From the NCBI RefSeq assembly GCF_004745805.1, contig NZ_SRLQ01000005.1:310001-374000 (forward strand): DNA of 64,000 nucleotides. The letters are read 5' to 3'. Numbering within the stretch: the stretch's first letter is position 1; each line of letters starts with the position of its first letter. Source of the stretch: Mycolicibacterium sp. CH28. Lineage in GTDB: Bacteria > Actinomycetota > Actinomycetes > Mycobacteriales > Mycobacteriaceae. Both the position numbers and the translations under genes were made by a program. The notes below the pieces were generated by a model that did no database searches, was not told the DNA's origin, and worked only from the letters and a program-made list of their open reading frames with translations. Below, in pieces: positions 26,016 to 34,023 of the stretch.

Positions 26016-27955
26016 CCACGGTGTTGGTCGGCCAACCCGTAGGCGCCGACGAGGTGGTGGCGGATTATCTCGACCACGTCGCCACCCTGGGTTTGAGCGG
26101 GCGGGCGGTACGCGACCGGATTCGGATCGCTCGCGACTTCACCGCACGCCACCGCGACCTGCACGCCTGGATGACGCTGCCGGCAACCGAGCGGATCGCC
26201 GAGGTACGGGACACCGGGGCGTGGCCGCTGATCTGTCACACGATCGGCACCGGCCGGTTACGGCTGGACGTCGAGCTGGCCGCGGTCAAACAGTTGACCG
26301 GGCTGGGCCGCGCAGTGGAGGACCGGGATCCGAGCGGATTCGCCGCGTTGCGGAATGCGGGAATTCGGTCGGGCTGGAGGAGTTCCTGGGTCGAGACGAT
26401 CCTCGGCGAATGTCTGGCGGTAGTGCTGGCACACCACGGCGGAATGGTCGCCGACCTGACCGGCGACGCGCTCGACGACTTCGACGCCGCGCTGTCACGT
26501 ACCGTGGTGCCGCCATCGTCGCGGCGTGCATACAGGGCGCGGCTGGCCAGCCTGCGGCAGCTGTTGTTCGAGACCGCGGTCATCGACACCGCGCCGAAAC
26601 GCCGGCGGTGGGCCCGTAGCCTCGAGCAGCGCTTCACCGAGGTGGAGATGCCCGACCCGATCCGTCAGACGTTGCTGCGCTACATCGGCGTGCGCGCGGC
26701 GGTGCTGCGGCCCAAATCGGTCGAGTCGCTGATCAACGACCTGCTGCCCTTCGCCGAATACCTCACCGCTCACCATCCCGACGTCACCAGCCTGCGTGAA
26801 CTCGACCGGAGCTGCATCGAGGGCTACCTGAAATGGAATCGCACCCGGGGCTGGCGTGGTCAGCGCGCCGCCGCGGGCGCCGGGCGCACCGTCTCGGCCG
26901 CGGTGGCCCAGTCGGCAGTGCTCAGTCTGCGCAACCTGCTCGACGACATCACCGCCTGGGGCTGGGCGCAGGCCCCACCACGGCGGTTGGTATTCGCCGC
27001 CGACGTCCCCAAACTCGACCAGCCGTTGCCACGCGCGCTAGCACCCGATGTGGACGCGGCAGTGATGAACGCCGTTGCCCACCTGCAGGATCCGTTCGCC
27101 CGCATCGGCCTGACGGTGCTGCGAGGTGCCGGCCTGCGGGCGGGGGAACTGCTCGACCTCGAACTGGGCAGCATCATCGACTACGGACCGGCCGGAACCT
27201 GGCTGAAGGTGCCACTGGGCAAGCTCGCCACCGAACGCATGGTCCCGCTCTCCGCCGCGACCCTCGCCACGCTCGACGAGTGGGTCGCCCTCCGCGGCAC
27301 GCACCGGCCGCTGCCGCACCCACGCACCGGCGTGCTCACCGACTTTCTGTTCACCCGGCACGGACGCCGCCTGGGCTACACCCGGCTGCGCAACGGGCTG
27401 CTCACCGCCGCTGAATCCGCCGGGTTGCACCGTCCCGACGGCGGCGTCCTGATGGTCACTCCACATCAGTTGCGCCACACCTGGGCCACCGAACTCGCCA
27501 ACGCCGGGATGAGTCTGCAGGCCTTGATGTCCTTACTTGGGCACGTCACTCCACAAATGACGATCCGCTACGCCACCCTGGCCTCGCCCACCCTGCGCGC
27601 CGCCTACGACGAAGCGATGGGCAAGATGCGCCGCCAGTTCACCCTCACCCCGGTCGGCAAACCGATCCTGCCCGACAAGGTCGGCTGGCTGCACAGTGAA
27701 ATGCTGAAAACCCGCGTTGCACACGGATACTGCGCTCGCCACGAATCCGCGGGCGCGTGCCCTTATGCCAACATCTGCGAAACCTGCGACAACTACGTCA
27801 CCGCCCCCGAATTCCGCGACACGCTCACCGACCAACTCGCCGACGTCCAGGCCCTCAGAACCGACGCCGAGTACCGCGGCTGGACCGACGAAGCCGCCCG
27901 CCACGACCGCGTCGCCCACGCCCTCACCGACCACCTCCAGCGCCTCGATCGATGA
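26012..27955 (+). CDS. Tyrosine recombinase, TnpB-like, with C-terminal cysteine motif
   Basis: A 647-residue recombinase starting at GTG 26012, coupled to the previous gene by a GTGA overlap. The N-terminal ~280 residues are unassigned, then comes a core-binding-like region and the catalytic domain with GAGLRAGELLDLE (Arg), His485 and Arg488 in HQLRHTWATE, His511 in LLGHVT and the nucleophile Tyr520 in TIRYATLAS. Downstream, Cys574, Cys583, Cys589 and Cys592 (GYCARHESAGACPYANICET) look like a zinc-binding motif seen in the large partner of paired recombinases. Length fits Tn554 TnpB. The frame extends upstream into the previous gene but the coupled GTG is the sensible start. Confidence 0.85.
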   Translation: MTTVLVGQPVGADEVVADYLDHVATLGLSGRAVRDRIRIARDFTARHRDLHAWMTLPATERIAEVRDTGAWPLICHTIGTGRLRLDVELAAVKQLTGLGRAVEDRDPSGFAALRNAGIRSGWRSSWVETILGECLAVVLAHHGGMVADLTGDALDDFDAALSRTVVPPSSRRAYRARLASLRQLLFETAVIDTAPKRRRWARSLEQRFTEVEMPDPIRQTLLRYIGVRAAVLRPKSVESLINDLLPFAEYLTAHHPDVTSLRELDRSCIEGYLKWNRTRGWRGQRAAAGAGRTVSAAVAQSAVLSLRNLLDDITAWGWAQAPPRRLVFAADVPKLDQPLPRALAPDVDAAVMNAVAHLQDPFARIGLTVLRGAGLRAGELLDLELGSIIDYGPAGTWLKVPLGKLATERMVPLSAATLATLDEWVALRGTHRPLPHPRTGVLTDFLFTRHGRRLGYTRLRNGLLTAAESAGLHRPDGGVLMVTPHQLRHTWATELANAGMSLQALMSLLGHVTPQMTIRYATLASPTLRAAYDEAMGKMRRQFTLTPVGKPILPDKVGWLHSEMLKTRVAHGYCARHESAGACPYANICETCDNYVTAPEFRDTLTDQLADVQALRTDAEYRGWTDEAARHDRVAHALTDHLQRLDR

Positions 27956-28000
27956 ACATCCCACCCCGACGGGTTGACCCGCCCCCGAGGGCCGGATAAT

Positions 28001-28244
28001 CGAACGACTGAACAAAGAGATCAAACGCCGCGCCGACGTGGTGGAGATCTTCCCGAACCCGGCGGCGTTCCTGCGGTTGGCCACCGCGGTGGTGATCGAA
28101 TCCCACGACGAATGGCAGGTCACCCGCCGCTACGTCTCCGATGTCAGCATGGACGAACTACGGGCCGTCATCGCCGCCAAACAACGAGCCGCCGCCGCCC
28201 ACACGAACGTATCGCCGTTGACACCCGAACTCGAAAGCGCCTAA
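28001..28244 (+). pseudogene. IS256-family transposase, 3' part
   Basis: Continues the interrupted transposase in frame: [20 protein letters not shown] carries the catalytic Glu and the conserved N-x-E-I-K-R-R block. Then follow [20 protein letters not shown], and the C-terminus ends LTPELESA before TAA. The inner element therefore sits exactly between the Ile and Glu codons of the active site. Confidence 0.88.
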
Positions 28245-28317
28245 CATACAACACAACTCGTTGATCACGAACCAGATGGCTCACAGATCCGAACTACACC
28301 ACTCCACGGGACGCTAT

Positions 28318-28326
28318 CCAAGATCC
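28318..28326. repeat. Right copy of the 9-base target duplication (CCAAGATCC)
   Basis: Second copy of the IS256 target duplication; see 23690-23698. Immediately after it the IS5 transposase resumes with ATACCGCCGTCGACGG. Confidence 0.85.
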
Positions 28327-28781
28327 ATACCGCCGTCGACGGTAGAGGCCGACCAATGGCGGTCATGGTTACCGGCGGTCAGCGCAACGACGGTGCGATG
28401 CTCGCCGCGGTGCTCGACCAGATCAGCGTGCCGCGTCACCTCGGGCGTGCCCGCACCCGCCCCGACGCGGTGATCGCCGACCGGGCCTATTCCAACGGCG
28501 TCACCCGCCGCCTGCTGCGCGGCCGCAAGATCACCGCGATCATTCCGCAGAAGTGCGATGAGATCGCCGCCCGCAAACGACGCGGCAGCGCCGGCGGCCG
28601 ACCACCCACGCTCGACGAGATCCGCTACAAACAGCGCAATCTCGTCGAACGGTCATTCGCGCTGCTCAAACAGTGGCGCGGGTTGGCCACCCGCTACGAC
28701 AAACTCGCCATCGTCTACCGAGCCGCCGTCGTGCTCAGCGCATGCATCACCTGGGCACGCCATATGGGAGACACGCCCTAG
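28320..28781 (+). pseudogene. IS5-family transposase, 3' part
   Basis: Reads KIHTAVDGRGRPMAVMVTGG from the duplication, then catalytic Asp in PDAVIADRAYSNG and Glu in QRNLVERSFALLKQWRGLA, ending MGDTP and TAG. That stop codon is formed by the CTAG at the very end of the element. No start codon is expected, since this is the interrupted second half. Confidence 0.85.
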
Positions 28782-29428
28782 TTGTCACGGTCGCTCCTTG
28801 CGCAGAGGTCGAAGGCGGAAGCACCCTCGTTCGTAGGTGACACAATTTATCGCTGGTCGATCTCATAATCTAGACGTGACGGGATGATCGATCAACGGTC
28901 CGGACGCCTGACACCTTAAAACACCCGTTCCGGCTGGTGACATCGCATCGGACCGGTAGGATCTACTCTTGTGGAGCCAGTTCGTCCAGCAGCGCCCGCT
29001 TTTTGCCGACCTTCTGGCAGGCGGTCGCAGACATACCAATCTCTCTTATTTTGAGACTATTAGTCTAAGTTATTCGTCCGGACTCGTCCATAGCCCCTGG
29101 CACTTCAGCGAGGATGCTCTGCGCACCCTGAAGACGAACGCACTGCCGTTGGCACCTCGGGCTTTTCGAGGACTTTGCAGTCAGGATGTTCCGTCCTGTC
29201 TACCTTGGCCAGGCGATCGACCGCGTCTCGCGCAGGGCCCACGAGCGCGGTCTGGCCGCTACCCGTGTCATGGCGGCCAGCGACTGCAAGGGATCGGGTG
29301 CCCGGACGTCTTCGATCGATAGGCCCGCGTCGCCATAGGCGGTGATGATGACGGGGCACTACCGGGGTGGTTTCCGTTTCAAATACTCTGAGCAGGAAGG
29401 AAGTTGACAGCAACGGTAACGCTGCCCC
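28782..29428. other. Intergenic stretch right of the nested elements
   Basis: About 650 bases. Open frames are short and none resembles a known family. The right flank does not continue the ppdK frame of the left flank, so either the target was already broken or an adjacent deletion occurred. The section 28855-28915 and 29040-29075 is AT-rich for this genome, typical of an intergenic or decayed region. Confidence 0.4.
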
Positions 29429-29908
29429 TTAGTCCGCACCGTCGGACGAGGAACGCGGCGGCCCTTCGGTATACGTAGACCGTTGCACCACAACGGCCTC
29501 CCCCGTCATTGACAATACGAGCGCATCGGCCTGGTCAACGAGCGTGCTGGTGGTAGTAACCAGGGCACGCCCGCTCGGGCGCCTCGTCACCGCATCGATC
29601 ACCTGTGGTCCCCACAGACGCGTACCTGGGCGTACCGGTTTGACGAGTCGCAAGTTGGACAAGGACCTGCCCGCGATGATCGCCACCTTGCTGTAGAACC
29701 CATCAACATTCAAACGCTGCATGATCGCCATCGTGTGCAGTCCCGAAGCGATGATCTCTCCGAAGGGAGTGGTCGCGGCCGACTCGATGTCGACGTGCAT
29801 GGGCAGAGGATCCCATCGTCGGGCGAACTCGACGATCTCTTCGAGAGTGACGTCCCAGCTGCCGACATCGAACGATGCACCGACCACGAGGTCCTCGGCG
29901 AACAACAA
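29429..29908 (-). CDS. MaoC-like hotdog-fold dehydratase
   Basis: About 159 residues with the MaoC fold. The signature RWDPLPMHVDIESAATTPFG and 'GEIIASGLHTMAIMQRL' contain the Asp and His that in relatives hydrate trans-2-enoyl-CoA. The C-terminus has PVRPGTRLWGPQVID and 'GRALVTTTSTLVDQADALVL'. The start is uncertain: TTG 29908 (LLFAEDL) is the best candidate. The frame is open upstream without an ATG or GTG, which could mean a lost 5' end. Hydration of enoyl-CoA would fit the neighbouring acyl-CoA dehydrogenase gene. Confidence 0.75.
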   Translation of the reverse strand: MLFAEDLVVGASFDVGSWDVTLEEIVEFARRWDPLPMHVDIESAATTPFGEIIASGLHTMAIMQRLNVDGFYSKVAIIAGRSLSNLRLVKPVRPGTRLWGPQVIDAVTRRPSGRALVTTTSTLVDQADALVLSMTGEAVVVQRSTYTEGPPRSSSDGAD

Positions 29909-30054
29909 CTCTTGATGACGGCTTACGTGCGGCCACCCTATCTTCGGCTCGACAGTCCCATGAACGCCAATCTCCCAAAGTTCGTTCGCGCCCGGGTGCG
30001 GGCACTATCCGGTACTCGAGGCTCCCGAGCCGTTCGATGACGCGCTACGCACCT

Positions 30055-30618
30055 TCATCTCGACGTAACCGGTTGCAGCGCAGTCAGGCTGGCTGATGCC
30101 ATCTCCACCAACAGATCCTCGACATCCTTGGCGCGCCGACCGCCGGGAGGCCGCAGCGCCTCCGACAACAACAGCAGCTGAACACCGCGGGTAGCCGTCA
30201 TCAGATCATCGGCCGAACGACCCGGATAGCACCGCTGCAGACACCCGACCCAGCGCTCGGTGATCCGGCGATGACGACGGTCATGATCCCGGCGGTACCG
30301 CTCGGCCAGCGAGCGCTGTTCCCGCAGCCAGATCGCCACCAGGCGTTCGTGGCTGCGAGCCACTGTAACGAACCCGCGAAGCAGCTTCTCCAGATCCTCG
30401 GCCGGATCGTCAGCGGGCTCGCCGATCTTCACCAGCAAGGTGTCGAGCACCTTGTCGAACAGGGCCGCCAGAATCGCGTCCTTGCCCGGAAAGTGCCGGT
30501 AGATAGCCGAGCCGCTGGTGCCGGCGACCTTGCCGATCTCGTCCACACCGACACCGTCGAAGCTGCGCTCGAAAAACAACTTCTCCGCTGCCGTCAGAAT
30601 CTGCTCATCACGGGTCAC
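30055..30618 (-). CDS. TetR-family transcriptional regulator
   Basis: A 187-residue repressor starting at GTG 30618 (MTRDEQILTAAEKLFFERSF). The helix-turn-helix is at residues ~25-45 (VDEIGKVAGTSGSAIYRHFP). It begins 10 bases after the acyl-CoA dehydrogenase stop on the same strand, so both are one transcript. Because that transcript's promoter carries the AACGATCGTT palindrome, this protein is the best candidate to bind that site here and at 11451 and 39599. Ligand unknown; an acyl-CoA is plausible. Confidence 0.87.
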   Translation of the reverse strand: MTRDEQILTAAEKLFFERSFDGVGVDEIGKVAGTSGSAIYRHFPGKDAILAALFDKVLDTLLVKIGEPADDPAEDLEKLLRGFVTVARSHERLVAIWLREQRSLAERYRRDHDRRHRRITERWVGCLQRCYPGRSADDLMTATRGVQLLLLSEALRPPGGRRAKDVEDLLVEMASASLTALQPVTSR

Positions 30619-30628
30619 ATCCAGAAGC

Positions 30629-31756
30629 CTACAAACCCAAACCCTGCGCCACGATCACCTTCATGATCTCGCTGGATCCGCCGTAGATCCGACTGACCCG
30701 TCCGTCCAAGAAGGCGTTGCCGATGCGTGAACCCGCCCCGAGGGCCGTCGCCGGGTTCCACAGGTTCACGCACCGGTCCAAGACTCGGCCCTGCAACTCG
30801 GTGCAGTAGAGCTTGGCCGCCGCCGCGTCGGCGCCGCTGAGCCGGTCGGCGATCAGCCGTCGCAGTGCCTGATCGACCAAAGCCTGACCAGCTGCCACTT
30901 CGGTGGCACACTGCGCCAGAACGAATTTCACCTCCTGGCCCGGCTCGGTGCCGCGCACCTCCTCAACTGTCCAGTCGGGTGCTGCGGCGGCCGCGGCCTG
31001 CGAGTTGACGGCGATCGATAGCCGTTCCTGAGCAAGATTGGACGTCAGGTAGGCGAAGCCCTCGTTTTCTTCGCCGAGTAGATTCGCGACCGGCACGGCC
31101 ATATCGGTGAATGAGATCTCCGCGAGATCTTGGGCATGCAGGCCCAGCTTGTCGAGCTTGCGACCACGCGTGAACCCCGCCGTCGTGGTGTCGACGAGCA
31201 ACAGGCTGATGCCCCGCCGGCCCGCGGCCGGATCGGTCTTGACGGCCAACAACACCAGATCGGCAGCCGCGCCATTGGAGATGAACGTCTTCGCGCCGTT
31301 GACGATGTAATGGTCGCCGCGGCGCTCGGCCCGGGTGGCCATCGCCTTCAGGTCCGAGCCTGCACCGGGTTCCGACAATCCGAGCGCCACCACGGCTCGT
31401 CCAGAGCACAGCAGCGGCAACCAGTGCTTCTTCTGCGCATCGGTCGCGTAGTGCAGCAAGTAGGGCATACAGATGTCTGTGTGCACACGCAGGCCGCCGA
31501 TGGCCAGCCCCAGCTTCTGGATCTCTTCGGTGACCACAACGCTGTGGCGGAAGTCCGAGCCTCGAAGGCCGCCGAATTCCTCCGGCACGCCGATCCCCAG
31601 TACACCCAGTGCGGCCGCGCCCTGCCAGAATTCACGCGAGGGCTTGCCGGTGCGCTGCCATTCGGAGTATTCCGGGACAACCTGACTGGTGAGGAAATTC
31701 CGCACCGAAGTGCGGAAGTCGTCCAGCGAGAGCGAGATCTCGCCAGTGGCCGTCAT
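30629..31756 (-). CDS. Acyl-CoA dehydrogenase
   Basis: A 375-residue FAD enzyme. The N-terminal domain contains GVPEEFGGLRGSDFRHSVVV; the middle domain LGLSEPGAGSDLKAMATRAE and 'YIVNGAKTFISNGAAADLVL'; the C-terminal domain 'RIYGGSSEIMKVIVAQGL', the usual end of the family. ATG at 31756 (MTATGEISLSLDDF). It is followed by the TetR gene 10 bases downstream, suggesting the operon is controlled by its own regulator. Substrate unknown. Confidence 0.9.
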   Translation of the reverse strand: MTATGEISLSLDDFRTSVRNFLTSQVVPEYSEWQRTGKPSREFWQGAAALGVLGIGVPEEFGGLRGSDFRHSVVVTEEIQKLGLAIGGLRVHTDICMPYLLHYATDAQKKHWLPLLCSGRAVVALGLSEPGAGSDLKAMATRAERRGDHYIVNGAKTFISNGAAADLVLLAVKTDPAAGRRGISLLLVDTTTAGFTRGRKLDKLGLHAQDLAEISFTDMAVPVANLLGEENEGFAYLTSNLAQERLSIAVNSQAAAAAAPDWTVEEVRGTEPGQEVKFVLAQCATEVAAGQALVDQALRRLIADRLSGADAAAAKLYCTELQGRVLDRCVNLWNPATALGAGSRIGNAFLDGRVSRIYGGSSEIMKVIVAQGLGL

Positions 31757-31911
31757 CCGCGGAAATCCGCCCAGTCACCGAGCGACGTCCAACCCAGCGC
31801 GACACTGGTGTCCAGCACGGCAACTGGTCTCCTATCGCGGATCTGGTTCACCTGTCCCATGATTCTCCTACAGACCGGGTTTGGAGCGCCGAGGCACGCC
31901 CGTCCGAGGTC

Positions 31912-31948
31912 AGCATAGCTCGGCGCAAGAACCTTGTAAACGATCGTT
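31912..31948 (-). promoter_or_regulatory. Promoter and operator of the acyl-CoA dehydrogenase/TetR operon
   Basis: On the minus strand, TTTACA (31940-31935) and TATGCT (31917-31912) are separated by exactly 17 bases, a good -35/-10 pair. The palindrome AACGATCGTT at 31939-31948 overlaps the -35 element, the classic layout for repression. The start codon is about 155 bases downstream. The rest of the 435-base gap (31757-32192) to the divergent ferredoxin gene shows no other feature. Confidence 0.6.
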
Positions 31949-32192
31949 ATCACCGCGGGCCTCCGAACCCTCGGGTGACCCTATCCCTGCGACCGCCGGC
32001 CCGCGAGGGACCGGTGCCGTCCAGGCGCAGCCACCCGTAGCGCATGAGACTTGACACCCGATCTACACCGCAGCAATAATTGAGACACAATGCCTCATAA
32101 ACATGGCACAGGACAGCCCGATCGTGGGGAATCATCACGATCGCCACAACGCCTGGCCCCGAGCAAGTGCCAGTAGAGCAAGAAGAGCCAGA

Positions 32193-32387
32193 ATGAAAGT
32201 CTCTGTGAATGCCAACCGCTGTCAACTGCACGGGGAATGCACGGTGACCGCCCCGGGAGTGTTCGAGATCGGCGACGACGACACCGTGGTCCGAGTGATC
32301 AACCCGGAACCTGAAGAGGAGTATCACAGCGCGGTAGAGGACGCAGCGACCATGTGCCCACTGGCTGCCATCCGAGTCGTAAGGTGA
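32193..32387 (+). CDS. 3Fe-4S-type ferredoxin
   Basis: A 64-residue ferredoxin, MKVSVNANRCQLHGECTVTA, ending in MCPLAAIRVVR. The cluster residues are Cys9 in RCQLHGEC (C-x2-H-x2-C pattern, with His replacing the second Cys), Cys15 and a final Cys in MCP. This pattern typifies mycobacterial cytochrome P450 redox partners. A P450 lies 1.6 kb away on the other strand (34024-35274); no P450 or reductase directly adjoins it. It probably donates electrons to that or a distant P450. Confidence 0.87.
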   Translation: MKVSVNANRCQLHGECTVTAPGVFEIGDDDTVVRVINPEPEEEYHSAVEDAATMCPLAAIRVVR

Positions 32388-32532
32388 CGTGGTCACCTCA
32401 GTCGCGACCTGACGTCCGACGATAGGCCGGCGCCGGCTGTCAGCTCCCAGGCGCACATCCGAACTCTAAGTGCAGCGGCCTCAATGCCGGACGATGTATG
32501 GCAAGTTCCCCACGAATCGACGAGATCTACGC

Positions 32533-33286
32533 GTGACTGCCAATTCCCAAGGCCCGTTGCACGGCTTGCGGGTGGTCGAACTTGCCTGAATCGGCCCGGG
32601 GCCACATGCCGCGATGCTGCTTGCCGACATGGGCGCCGAGGTGGCGCGCGTAGAGCGGCCCGGACCCCAGGCCAGCGCTGTCCCTCCGCAGCAGGACATT
32701 TTGCGCCGCAACCGAAAATCGATCGTGGTGGACCTGCGCGATCCGGCCGGCGTCCAGACGGTGCTTGCGCTGACGCAGAAGGCAGACGTGCTGATAGAGG
32801 GTTTCCGGCCGGGGGTGACCGAACGGCTAGGACTCGGGCCACAGGACCGCTGGGCAGTCAACCCCCGCTTGGTGTATGGGCGGATGACCGGCTGGGGCCA
32901 GGAAGGACCGCCGTCGAACAGCGCCGGGCAGGAACGCCGGGCAGGACATTGGCTATATCGCGCTCACCGGCGCACTCGGTGCGATCGGAAGAGCCGGCAC
33001 CGGGCCGGTCCCGCCCGTCAACCTGGTAGGCGATTTCGGCGGCGGTTCCACCTTTCTGGTGATGGGAGTGCTGGCGGCGCTCTGGGAGGTACAGCGCTCA
33101 GGGCGCGGACAGGTGGTCGACGCGGCGATCGTCGACGGCGCCAGCTCACTGACCGCGCTCCTGCACGGGCTGATGGCAGCCGGACAATGGGTCGACCGGC
33201 GCTGCGAGAACTCTCTCGCCACCGGCGGCCTGACCCCAAGTCTCGCGCCTCGGCCGCACGGACTCGTCCAGACATCATCGACATGA
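32533..33286 (+). pseudogene. Class III CoA-transferase/racemase, degraded
   Basis: A far-like gene with several lesions. Starting at GTG 32533 ([18 protein letters not shown]) the frame hits TGA at 32587 where relatives have Gly ([14 protein letters not shown]). It then continues in the same frame through [18 protein letters not shown] and [12 protein letters not shown]. At 32922-32946 a 12-base segment CGCCGGGCAGGA is repeated with a 13-base period, shifting the frame by one; homology continues as [18 protein letters not shown] and [20 protein letters not shown]. The His of GHDINY is Gln here. After 'ENSL' (33220) the family C-terminus is missing and the frame stops at 33286. Confidence 0.85.
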
Positions 33287-33312
33287 GGACCTGCCCTGCG
33301 GGCAGCACCGTC

Positions 33313-33681
33313 CTAGCGTCCGGGGACAGGCGGCGACGCCGTCGGCGGTCCAGGCTGGCCAGCTGCGCCACCTACGGTACTGGGGCCATCGGGGAAAGGC
33401 CCTGTGTCCCAGGCCGGGTCGTCGCCGACGTCATACCAACTCATGCCCTCGTCGACCCCGGCGCCGGCCTCATACCCACCATCGCTCCCACTACCCCACT
33501 GGCTGCCGATAAGCAGGCCGAACAGGAAGACCGCGCCCGTGATGATGACGCCGCCCACTGCGATGCCCATACCGGCAGCGATCCGGTAGATCCGCGTCGA
33601 AGTGTGAGGTTGTTTCGCGGCTGCATCACCGCGGGCTCTGGATTCGAGGTTCTCGGCTGCTGTTTCTGGTGTTTCGGCCAT
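33313..33681 (-). CDS. Small single-pass membrane protein
   Basis: A 122-residue protein of the mycobacterial hypothetical type. A polar N-terminus (MAETPETAAENLESRARGDA) is followed by one transmembrane segment (IAAGMGIAVGGVIITGAVFL) and a Gly/Pro/Asp-rich C-terminal tail ending PPTASPPVPGR. No catalytic motif. It is oriented toward the degraded CoA-transferase gene and away from the P450 region. The role is unknown. Confidence 0.7.
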   Translation of the reverse strand: MAETPETAAENLESRARGDAAAKQPHTSTRIYRIAAGMGIAVGGVIITGAVFLFGLLIGSQWGSGSDGGYEAGAGVDEGMSWYDVGDDPAWDTGPFPDGPSTVGGAAGQPGPPTASPPVPGR

Positions 33682-33975
33682 GAGACCAGTGTGGCGCTGT
33701 AACCCGTCACGAGGAATCCGCCAGCGGACGGTCTATTTCTAGCCGATTGGAGGAGATGTGCAGCCATCGGGCTGGAACTGCACGTCTACCGACGGCGCCA
33801 GAGATCCACCAAATCGGATCCCATTGTGGCCCCACGGGTTTGAAAGTCCGGTATTGCCCAGCTCCGGGGCGCCTGTGTGTCGCGGGGTGCGTTTCGGTAG
33901 ACCTGTCCGGCCGCTAGGTGGGCGGCCGACGCTGGCCCGGCTCCAGCTCGGTGACCTGATCGCAAGACTGCCCCG

Positions 33976-33994
33976 CCCCGCCCGCTGGGCGGGG
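33976..33994 (-). terminator. GC-rich stem-loop after the P450 gene
   Basis: CCCCGCCC (33976-33983), loop GCT and GGGCGGGG (33987-33994) make an 8-base perfect stem 30 bases past the P450 stop. The 342-base gap 33682-34023 contains nothing else recognisable. Confidence 0.6.
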
Positions 33995-34023
33995 TCCGGT
34001 CAACCTCACCCGGGCGCGCCCCG

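Larger units (their letters stand above)
24852..28000 (+). mobile_element. Tn554-like element with two tyrosine recombinases
   Basis: About 3.15 kb inserted in the IS256 transposase codon just before its catalytic Glu. The left flank ends CCGAT (24847-24851) and the right flank resumes CGAACGACTG (28001); joined they read in frame as NNPIERLN. The ends show the short inverted repeat ATCCG...CGGAT. At most 2 bases (AT) may be duplicated, unlike DDE elements and in keeping with site-specific recombinases. It contains only tnpA-like and tnpB-like genes, no third small tnpC-like gene and no cargo. The assignment as Tn554-like rests on gene sizes (about 350 and 650 residues) and order. Confidence 0.75.
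23699..28317 (+). mobile_element. IS256-family insertion sequence inside the IS5 element
   Basis: The middle element of the nest. Its left end (GGGTAAGTCCCGGGGCGTGG) and the reverse complement of its right end (GATAGCGTCCCGTGGAGTGG) align over about 31 bases with a one-base gap, a good imperfect terminal inverted repeat. It is flanked by CCAAGATCC duplications. Subtracting the 3.15-kb inner element leaves about 1,470 bases, typical for IS256. Its transposase is split into 23839-24850 and 28001-28244. Confidence 0.85.
23184..28777 (+). mobile_element. IS5-family insertion sequence, interrupted by a second element
   Basis: The outer element of a nest. Its ends are the inverted repeats at 23180-23202 and 28760-28781. 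Without the 4.6-kb insert it would be about 970 bases, normal for the family. The 5' half of its DDE transposase lies at 23231-23698 and the 3' half at 28320-28781. Catalytic candidates are Asp in WTVSIDATINRAH, Asp in VIADRAYSNG and Glu in NLVERSFALLK. Being split and frameshifted, it cannot make an active transposase from this copy. Confidence 0.85.

Noticed and set aside
28969..29322. Small + strand frame right of the nested elements
   Set aside because: No homology recognisable, composition unlike neighbouring genes, no ribosome site.
31753..31953. Small minus-strand frame overlapping the acyl-CoA dehydrogenase start
   Set aside because: It runs through the promoter and operator; no family resemblance.
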